A stretch of 33,963 nucleotides of DNA from an uncultured Victivallis sp. (GTDB taxonomy: Bacteria > Verrucomicrobiota > Lentisphaeria > Victivallales > Victivallaceae). Position 1 is the stretch's first letter, and every line of letters starts with the position of its first letter. A program made the translations under genes and the position numbers. The stretch spans positions 1-33,963 of the forward strand of contig NZ_CALXSK010000047.1 of NCBI RefSeq assembly GCF_944391105.1, written 5' to 3'. Positions 19,901 to 25,258 of this stretch are shown one piece after another. A model generated the notes under the pieces. It had not been told where the DNA came from. It saw only the letters and a program-made list of their open reading frames with translations, and searched no databases.

Positions 19901-20741
19901 TTTTCTGTTGATTGCGGAACGTCCCGGTGGAGCGGTCCGGAGCGGTGGAGTTCTGGAGCGAGGCGTAGAAACTCAACTGTTCGAGCAGCGGCGCGGCTTC
20001 GGGTTTCGGCGGCTGCGCGCTTTCCATATTCCCGGCGAGTTCGCGTGCCGCCTCTTCCGGCTTGACGGCAAGTCGACTGATTTCGGACGCGCTCAGCGGG
20101 CGGTTCCAGATCGTGATCTCATCATAGACGCCGGGCGCATTGATTCCGAATTCGATCGGAGCGGAGCTGGAGATCGAAGTCGGGAAGTATTTCCCCTTCT
20201 GCCGAACCGCGGGTTCTCCGTCGATCCAGATCGCCTTTTCGCCGGTGTCCCGGTTCCAGGTGAAGGCGACGTGATGCCATTCATCCCGCTTCCACTGGTT
20301 CACGCGGTTGGTCGCGGTCGAGTAATCCCAGACGAATCCCTTTTCCGGGATCGTCGTCCCGGTCATGAAGAAGAGCACCTTCGAGTGCGCCGTGTAGGCG
20401 CCGTTCAAGTGAACCGCCCGGAAGAGTGTCCACTCATCCTGTTTCGTCGCGCCGTCCCAGGCGGGTTTGACCCAGAACGCGACGGTTCCCGCCCGCAGGT
20501 CGAGGTTGGCGACGTTGTTGAACCGCAGCGGTTCGCCCTCGATTTTCACGCCGCTGCCGAGGCGGCCGCCCGGAGTGAATGCGGGCTCTTTCTGCGGCTG
20601 TCTGGAGCCTTCGGCGTAAGCCACGGGATTTTCCGGTTCGAGGGGGGCGTGGAAGAGCACTCCCTCGTTGAGTGGAGCCGCCCAGAGCGCGGTGCAGCTT
20701 CCCGTCAGGGCGCAGATCAGGTGGAAACGGTTTTTTTTCAT
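16980..20741 (-). CDS. Exported GH39-like glycosidase with two LamG-like domains
   Basis: 1253 aa. The start at 20741 is set by GAGGAG 7 nt upstream and by a signal peptide (MKKNRFHLICALTGS, then A-L-W-A-A-P). The frame stays open further upstream, over the lacI gene, which I discard. Two concanavalin/LamG-like modules follow in tandem (residues of about 25-230 and 260-470), each with an A-G-T-V-x-F-W and a W-H-H-x-A-x-T-W-x-R signature. A beta domain precedes a TIM barrel with Glu724 in I-W-N-E-P-D (acid/base) and Glu830 in W-D-S-E-G-G (nucleophile), 106 residues apart as in clan GH-A. The last 250 residues are another beta-rich region. It probably acts outside the cytoplasm on a polysaccharide held by the LamG domains; the sugar is unknown. 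The gene overlaps the lacI stop in an ATGA. Confidence 0.88.
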   Translation of the reverse strand: MKKNRFHLICALTGSCTALWAAPLNEGVLFHAPLEPENPVAYAEGSRQPQKEPAFTPGGRLGSGVKIEGEPLRFNNVANLDLRAGTVAFWVKPAWDGATKQDEWTLFRAVHLNGAYTAHSKVLFFMTGTTIPEKGFVWDYSTATNRVNQWKRDEWHHVAFTWNRDTGEKAIWIDGEPAVRQKGKYFPTSISSSAPIEFGINAPGVYDEITIWNRPLSASEISRLAVKPEEAARELAGNMESAQPPKPEAAPLLEQLSFYASLQNSTAPDRSTGTFRNQQKTPAAFASGIVGNGAKLARVDFNSNDVVDPAAGTVSFWFRPGPEWLDRKGNFHYFRAGHLALTLFPDGISFMTGRTDDGKFHWDYSCGTSSIRSWKPGEWHHFAVTWDRNAQQKAIWLDGELAKMSKTTVFPDRIQPEGEFIFAEFPGEYDEFAVWTRALAPAEIAKLCGYPELIPEGLGLVAEPVERTLPMQYKCRRKLAEGTDPAATLKLPLRELSPESTVVKPGEPFHAVIRVENHSLNPVELPLTVTLRNFHMEPVATETVPLRLDANAVTELNRAFTVQKRGIYKVEVAFPGKDGKSCIRDVASFGCWEKRQEPDPDSFFGNHVNSWAEGAFLRQAAKLGLNWMRNHNMLQATWWEHAQPKPGPFEWRGDAVLKELRELNMPVLGQLFTTPNWAAAGGPRPESKGYNSCFRPDPAAFETYVYETVKRYRGQIRYWEIWNEPDVSMFWKGTPEEFAELVQIAVRAARRADPEAKIMAAGFPTVARVWHRRAAKAGALKNLDILSIHIYAGQQEPEAKLDKIQDALNHFNALLKEYGDGRELPVWDSEGGVESTTFLRGVDFPLIAPEGKRPPQNWRETAIGTVQFEAILQMLGIEKNFMYFQNRIGPDHNEAYSNLSTLDVNNAPKPYLMARAAMQEQLDYTKFFRAIRRENQRFWALVFRHKSDPAQSRVLFWCGPEGKMELRTTWPGGGKRIDLMGNDLPFDPAGPVPVTEEPAYLALNAAAEDVAHALEKAELAVENPSRPYVPEHVDTGHGVPLLPDYSAPAEAPSKLFTVDLRSFCNMGLADEVAGDGRGGWADEGDLNDMRDLKTGRRTFYGVPFDLIDPTSNNGRAVITLKSRNLTPKLPEAVNGIPVNRKVRNLYFLQSASWGTPGVIGSYVIHYADGESVEIEMDIPKNNNNWWFGYNPKEESRPIPVQVSNTMTGIPAWRYLRMFEWQNPRTDVEIQSIDVRSRSGHQTPIVLAISGVAM

Positions 20742-21775
20742 AATGAACTCCTCGTCGATGATCGTTCCGCGATATGTAACGTTCCAGCGGGCGGGCGCAG
20801 AAATTCCTCTCCCGAGTCCCCCCGCAGCCGGCTCAGAATGAACCGGGCGCCGCGCCGTCCGAGTTCGGCCTCCGGAAGCATGACGTAATCGAAAAAATCG
20901 TAAATCCCCCGTTCCTCCCAGCTGGAGGCGAAGTGCACCAGCGGAAATCCCATGGGGTTGACGCCGCTTTGAATCAGCGTCCAGAGAATGGCGTCGCGGT
21001 AGTCGAAGTTGTAGCAGATCACCGCGTCGAATTCTCCGGAACTTTCCGCGAAGGCGGCCGCCTTCGACGGGAGCTGTTCGCCGAAACGCGCAAATACGGA
21101 ACGTACAAGGGTTCCGCCTGCCGCGGTCAGTTCCGCACTCAGTGCCGTGTAGCGGTCGCGCGAAGAGTAGTGAACGGCGGAATCCATGGTGAAATCCGGT
21201 CCGAACCATGCCAGGCGCCGTTTTCCCTGCTGGAGCAGGTGATGAACCAGTTCCCGCACGCCGGCCGCCTCGTCAAATTCCAGACAGACGGTTTCCGCGT
21301 CCGTTGACCGGCAGTTCAGCCAGACGGTCGGAAGTTCCAGCTGCCGCACCCGCGCATTGATTTCCGGCGGAATCCAGCTGCCCGGAATCCCGATGATCCC
21401 ATCGACCGAGATCGAGTCGAAAAACTCCGGAAAGTGCACCTTGAAACCCGGCTGCGACACATAGACCGGTTCGAACAGCAGCGAATATCCCGCCGCCGAC
21501 AACTCCGAAGCCGCTCCGTTCAGATAAGCCATCAGATGGGGATGAATCACCTTGCTCCGGTCGCCGTACTGCATCACCACGCAGGCGATCCGGTTGAATT
21601 TCCGGCTCCGGATCGAGCGCGCCGCGAGATTCGGCAGGTAGTGGTACTGCCGTACCACTGTGCCGATCCGGTTCCGGGTGCGCTCCGCGATCTTTCCCGG
21701 TTCCCGGAAGTAGAGCGAAACCGTCTTCTGACTGACTCCCGCCCGCTCCGCGATGAATTTCTGATTGACCAGCAT
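20738..21775 (-). CDS. LacI-family transcriptional regulator
   Basis: 345 aa. The N-terminal helix-turn-helix (F-I-A-E-R-A-G-V-S-Q-K-T-V-S-L-Y-F) and hinge helix region (Y-H-Y-L-P-N-L-A-A-R-S-I-R) are typical of LacI/GalR proteins, followed by a periplasmic-binding-like sugar sensor domain to the end. AAAGGGG precedes the start. Its stop codon overlaps the ATG of the downstream glycosidase (ATGA at 20741-20738), so translation of sensor and enzyme is coupled. Two palindromes with the central CG expected of LacI-type operators lie 20-98 nt upstream, so autoregulation of the whole lacI-glycosidase-pseudopilin unit is likely. The effector sugar is not known. Confidence 0.93.
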   Translation of the reverse strand: MLVNQKFIAERAGVSQKTVSLYFREPGKIAERTRNRIGTVVRQYHYLPNLAARSIRSRKFNRIACVVMQYGDRSKVIHPHLMAYLNGAASELSAAGYSLLFEPVYVSQPGFKVHFPEFFDSISVDGIIGIPGSWIPPEINARVRQLELPTVWLNCRSTDAETVCLEFDEAAGVRELVHHLLQQGKRRLAWFGPDFTMDSAVHYSSRDRYTALSAELTAAGGTLVRSVFARFGEQLPSKAAAFAESSGEFDAVICYNFDYRDAILWTLIQSGVNPMGFPLVHFASSWEERGIYDFFDYVMLPEAELGRRGARFILSRLRGDSGEEFLRPPAGTLHIAERSSTRSSL

Positions 21776-21794
21776 TCTACCCCTTTCAATAAGG

Positions 21795-21810
21795 ATGTAT
21801 ACGTATACAT
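21795..21810. promoter_or_regulatory. LacI-type operator, promoter-proximal copy
   Basis: ATGTATACGTATACAT is a perfect 16-bp palindrome with a central CG, the form expected for a LacI-family binding site. It lies 20 nt before the lacI start at 21775. A second copy of its core is centred 65 bp away. Confidence 0.75.
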
Positions 21811-21861
21811 CGCCAATTAAAAAAATAAAAACCGGACAAGTAAACTGCGCGATTTTTTATG

Positions 21862-21873
21862 GTATACGTATAC
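21862..21873. promoter_or_regulatory. LacI-type operator, distal copy
   Basis: GTATACGTATAC is a perfect 12-bp palindrome identical to the core of the site at 21795-21810. Centre-to-centre distance is 65 bp, about six helical turns, suitable for simultaneous binding or a small repression loop. The promoter should lie in the AT-rich stretch around or between the two copies, but I cannot pick a single -35/-10 pair with confidence. Confidence 0.7.
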
Positions 21874-22000
21874 AATTATACCCGGAATGGATCTGTTTGT
21901 CAAGGGGTCGGATGAAAAAAAAAGGAAAAAATGCTGTTTCGGAAAAAGGAGTGAATCGTGCGGTTCCCTTTCCGGAACAGAGATCCCCCTCCGCTCATGC

Positions 22001-22026
22001 AAAAACGGGAGCGGGGCTGTTCCCGT
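22001..22026 (-). terminator. Intrinsic terminator after membrane-protein gene
   Basis: Read on the minus strand, ACGGGA and TCCCGT form a stem with an inner AGC/GCT pairing around a CCC loop, followed directly by five Ts. It lies about 66 nt after the stop of the DUF6311-like gene and separates it from the lacI unit. Confidence 0.65.
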
Positions 22027-22091
22027 GTGTGAAAATCAGACTCCGGAGGAATCTTTCCGACGAAATCGAGGAGGATCCGGCCTGTCCGCAC

Positions 22092-24101
22092 CTATGTCGA
22101 TTCGCTGGTTTCGGCGGGAGGCGTGGAGAGTGGCGTAAGTTCGATTTGAAAAATGGAGGCGGGTTGCTCCCCGGCCTGAATCTCGATAGTCGCTTCGGGA
22201 GCGGGAGTTGTCGGAACGAATTCGCCGGAGGCTTTTCCGGAACCGGCCGATTGCAGGGTAACTGGAATCCCGGCAATCCACCCCCGGCAGCTTTCCGGAT
22301 TCTCGCCCCGGAGCAGAAGACGGTATCGGCAGGCCGCCAGCGGAATTCCCGTGACGCGCCCCTTTTCTCCGGCGGCGAGGCTGAGGCGGACACGGGGCTG
22401 TTCGGGATCGAAACGGGATGCGGGGATGAAGAGCGTTCCGGCATCCGGTGCGGGCGGCAGAGGAGGGAATCCCGGTACCGGAACCGTGCTGCCGGCGATC
22501 AGGCCCTGGCCGAATTCATAGCAGTACAGGCCGCTGCGGCCGATGAGGCGGCGTGCCCGGAAGAGATAGAGAATGTGATCCGGCAGCCTGCGGTTTTCGT
22601 CGAGCATTCTGAGGATTTCATGTCGAATCGTCTTCGGACGCGGCTCCGGGCGCGAAAAGTAGAAATCGCTGAGCGGAATCCCATTTTGCAGAAGAAAATA
22701 TCCCGGTTCCAGCAACTCGTATTCAGAGCCCTGAATCAGGGCGAACAGGCGGATTTTTTCCGGCAGAGAGCGCATGAAGCGCGCCCGGAGCGGATCTGGA
22801 ACCGGGTCCCTGGCCGGATTCCGGAATTGTTCCATGCTCGCCCGGACCATCGGTTGAAGTCCGAATCCCTGCACCGCGAGCACGATCAGCAGCACCGCCG
22901 CCCGGCGGCGGGGCGGGAGGCAGCGCAGCACCAGCGCAATCGAGAAGAGCATGAGCGCATACATCGGCACCCAGATGAACCGTCCGGAGGCCCGGAAGAT
23001 GTTGCAGAGGTGAATCGCCGCTTCCGGCAGCGGAATCGTGTACAGCACATGGTCGTTCCAGGCGACCTTGATCGAGAGCGCGTAGAGGAAGAAGAGAAGG
23101 CAGACTCCGAGGAAGGGGAGGGGGAATCCCTTCGGCGTCAGCCGCCGGAACGCCGAGGGTTTCCCCGCGACCCGGAGACACAGTGCGAACAGTACGAGGA
23201 GAAGCATTCCGGCGCCGAGAAACGCCTGCCCCTCGTACTGTCCCGGCAGGACCGGCTGCTGCTTCAGCAGAGCGTCCGGCAGCATCGGATTGTAGAATGA
23301 GTTCAAATTCGCTCCGAACGAACCGAATTTCCCCGCCCCCTCGCTGACTCCGTGAAAGCCGCCGATCACGAAGAAGAAAAGCGCGGTAATCCCGGCGAAG
23401 ATCATTGTCCCGAGCAGCGGCCGGACCAGCATCCGGCGGCAGAGGGCGATCTGCACCATCTGTCCGAGAAAAAGTCCGCAGACCATCGCCGCGAGAAACG
23501 GGTGAATCGCAAAAGTGACGCATCCGAGCGCCGTCCACAGCAGCACCACCCGTCGCAGCGGTGTTTCCGGGCGGGTGTAGAGCCAGATCGCAAATCCCGC
23601 GAGAATCGTCCAGTGCGCCGTGAGCGACGTGTGGTAGTACATGCGGAAAAACAGTGCCGGTGCAAACAGAAAGAACAACGCCCCGAGCAGACAGGGAACA
23701 AGACGCTTGGTGAACCGCCGCAGCAGCAGCGCCGCGAATCCTCCCTGCAGCAGGAAACTGCACAGCCCGAAGAGCCCGAGGTACTGAAACTGCTCCGGCA
23801 GGAGTCCGCGACACAGCTTGAACGGCAGCGCAAACAGCGGAATCGAATCGGTGAAGACGATCGAAGCCTCAAAGGGGTACGAGAGCATGTCGGTCAGGCA
23901 GAGCGGAAAATTCCAGGGCGAATTCCGGAATGCCACCCATCCGAGAAAGTGCTGCGTCGGATCTCCCCGGTTCAGCAGCCAGCCGATCCGCTGCGGATCG
24001 AGCACCCGCCAGCCGAAACTGATCAGGAAGGCCGCTGCACCGAGCAGCACTCCCGGGAGAAACACCGACAGAGGGGAGTTTCTGTTGAATTTCAGCTTCA
24101 T
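22092..24101 (-). CDS. DUF6311-like multi-spanning membrane protein
   Basis: 669 aa. Roughly ten hydrophobic segments span residues of about 10-430, followed by a soluble, beta-rich C-terminal part of some 230 residues. The first loop carries R-G-D-P-T-Q-H-F-L-G-W and later F-T-D-S-I-P-L-F-A, patterns I associate with the DUF6311 family, whose layout resembles GT-C glycosyltransferases that use lipid-linked sugars. The acidic residue after the first membrane segment is where GT-C enzymes keep a catalytic Asp. A glycosyltransferase role in surface-polymer assembly is an inference; no activity is established. The ATG overlaps the stop of the upstream lacI gene in ATGA, so both are made together. 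A terminator follows. Confidence 0.8.
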   Translation of the reverse strand: MKLKFNRNSPLSVFLPGVLLGAAAFLISFGWRVLDPQRIGWLLNRGDPTQHFLGWVAFRNSPWNFPLCLTDMLSYPFEASIVFTDSIPLFALPFKLCRGLLPEQFQYLGLFGLCSFLLQGGFAALLLRRFTKRLVPCLLGALFFLFAPALFFRMYYHTSLTAHWTILAGFAIWLYTRPETPLRRVVLLWTALGCVTFAIHPFLAAMVCGLFLGQMVQIALCRRMLVRPLLGTMIFAGITALFFFVIGGFHGVSEGAGKFGSFGANLNSFYNPMLPDALLKQQPVLPGQYEGQAFLGAGMLLLVLFALCLRVAGKPSAFRRLTPKGFPLPFLGVCLLFFLYALSIKVAWNDHVLYTIPLPEAAIHLCNIFRASGRFIWVPMYALMLFSIALVLRCLPPRRRAAVLLIVLAVQGFGLQPMVRASMEQFRNPARDPVPDPLRARFMRSLPEKIRLFALIQGSEYELLEPGYFLLQNGIPLSDFYFSRPEPRPKTIRHEILRMLDENRRLPDHILYLFRARRLIGRSGLYCYEFGQGLIAGSTVPVPGFPPLPPAPDAGTLFIPASRFDPEQPRVRLSLAAGEKGRVTGIPLAACRYRLLLRGENPESCRGWIAGIPVTLQSAGSGKASGEFVPTTPAPEATIEIQAGEQPASIFQIELTPLSTPPAETSEST

Positions 24102-25060
24102 TGGCGTCCTCCTGCGAACGGCGCCGTACTGCCGCGCGGAGCGAGGCGGTAGTCGATGAGCATGTCGCCGACCGGTTCCCCCGCGAGCAGGGAACGGAAC
24201 ATCTCACAGCCGGCGCGGATGAGTTCCGGAAAATTCTGTTCCACTCCTGAGAGCGTCGGCTTCAGATATTCCGCAGGGTGGGGCTGGGTCCAGGAGAGAA
24301 CCGAGACCTCTTCCGGCACCCGGACCGACAGCAGATCGAGCGCGTGCAGCGTCTCAAGTTCCAGCCCTTCGTTGACCGTCACAATCGCCGTGACGCCGCG
24401 GTCGAGCAAAGATTTGAGCGCATCCAGCGCCGGAGCCACTCCACCGGAATTCGATGCGTAGAGTTCCGGTTCCAGACCCTGTTCCGACAGCAGTCTGCGA
24501 AAAGCCTGTTCCCGGTTTACGCTGTTCCAGTTCGAGGGGTCGTGGAAACTCGCGAATCCGCCGAATCGCCCGATGCGCCGATGTCCGAGCCGGATCAGAT
24601 GTTCAATCCCGATCCGGACGCCCTGTTCGTCATTCGACGCGACCGTGTAGATCCCGTCGAGGTGGCGCGGCTGCGTATTGATGCAGACCAGCGGCATGAT
24701 GTGGCGGTTTCCCCAGTAACGCTCAAGCCCGTTCTGGGCCATGATCGAAATCGCTCCGCAGAACGAATGCTCTTCCAGAATCTCCAGATTCTCCGAGCCG
24801 ATGACTTCGCAGGAAAATCCCATGCGCGAAAGTTCCAGCGCCAGAAAACGCAGCACGCTGCCGAAATATCCATCAAATTGAAAACGGGGCACGATAAGCG
24901 CAACGTTGCGGCACTCCGCACGGTATCCGCAGCGGCGCGCCTGCTGAAGCACCGCCCTTTTCGTCTCGGCCGTGATTTTCTGCGAGCCGTTCAGCGCGCG
25001 GGATACCGTGGCGATGGAGTAACCGGTCGCTTCGGCAATCTGTTTCAGGGTTGACCGCAT
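24098..25060 (-). CDS. LacI-family transcriptional regulator
   Basis: 320 aa from ATG 25060, chosen because GGAG is 6 nt upstream and because the helix-turn-helix (L-K-Q-I-A-E-A-T-G-Y-S-I-A-T-V-S-R-A-L-N-G) begins at once. The open frame reaches back to a TTG at 25198, giving an unlikely extension. The remainder is a sugar-binding sensor domain. It is transcribed divergently from the beta-mannosidase and lies upstream of the membrane-protein gene, with which it overlaps in ATGA. It could regulate both directions from the shared 198-bp gap, where a 13-bp direct repeat occurs. The ligand is unknown. Confidence 0.92.
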   Translation of the reverse strand: MRSTLKQIAEATGYSIATVSRALNGSQKITAETKRAVLQQARRCGYRAECRNVALIVPRFQFDGYFGSVLRFLALELSRMGFSCEVIGSENLEILEEHSFCGAISIMAQNGLERYWGNRHIMPLVCINTQPRHLDGIYTVASNDEQGVRIGIEHLIRLGHRRIGRFGGFASFHDPSNWNSVNREQAFRRLLSEQGLEPELYASNSGGVAPALDALKSLLDRGVTAIVTVNEGLELETLHALDLLSVRVPEEVSVLSWTQPHPAEYLKPTLSGVEQNFPELIRAGCEMFRSLLAGEPVGDMLIDYRLAPRGSTAPFAGGRQ

Positions 25061-25086
25061 CGTTCTCCGCTTCCTTCCTTCCGGAT

Positions 25087-25115
25087 AAAATAGTTCCGGT
25101 CGGGAGAAAATACAA
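25087..25115 (-). promoter_or_regulatory. Predicted promoter of second lacI gene
   Basis: On the minus strand TTGTAT (25115-25110) and TATTTT (25092-25087) are 17 nt apart, ending 26 nt before the lacI start codon. Upstream of it are TTTTACAT repeats at 25120-25127 and 25139-25146. Confidence 0.4.
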
Positions 25116-25147
25116 GCGTTTTTACATTTTTTGCATGATTTTACATT

Positions 25148-25230
25148 ATGTTTCACGTAATCCTGCCTCGTACGCCTTGAATAATCGTATTTTCTCAATA
25201 TATTGTACGACCGGAAGATGTTTCATGTCA
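25148..25230. repeat. 13-bp direct repeat pair, candidate regulator sites
   Basis: ATGTTTCACGTAA at 25148-25160 and ATGTTTCATGTCA at 25218-25230 match at 11 of 13 positions and are exactly 70 bp apart. One copy lies upstream of the predicted beta-mannosidase promoter and the other just after its expected transcription start, positions suited to repression. They are not clear palindromes, so assignment to the adjacent LacI protein is tentative. Confidence 0.4.
25177..25204 (+). promoter_or_regulatory. Predicted promoter of beta-mannosidase operon
   Basis: TTGAAT at 25177-25182 and TATATT at 25199-25204 are 16 nt apart. The perfect palindrome CAATATATTG at 25196-25205 overlaps the -10 element. 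Transcription would start near 25211, about 48 nt before the start codon. Confidence 0.5.
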
Positions 25231-25258
25231 CGCAACAACCTGTGAGAGGAAGGCAAAT

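Larger units (their letters stand above)
21776..22091. other. Intergenic region with operators and terminator
   Basis: This 316-nt gap between the membrane-protein gene end and the lacI start holds the two palindromic operators, an A/T-rich promoter zone and the terminator at 22001-22026. Short open frames inside it lack ribosome sites and recognisable sequence, and I do not call a gene. Confidence 0.6.

Noticed and set aside
17631..20888. 1085-codon open frame on the plus strand opposite the LamG glycosidase
   Set aside because: The opposite strand has a signal peptide, tandem LamG domains and catalytic motifs; this frame has none and reads as a compositional shadow.
20742..21209. Upstream extension of the LamG glycosidase by 156 codons
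   Set aside because: It overlaps the lacI gene, has no family similarity, and would bury the signal peptide that starts at 20741.
25061..25198. TTG-start extension of the second LacI protein
   Set aside because: It adds 46 residues before the DNA-binding domain, crosses the likely promoter and lacks a ribosome site.
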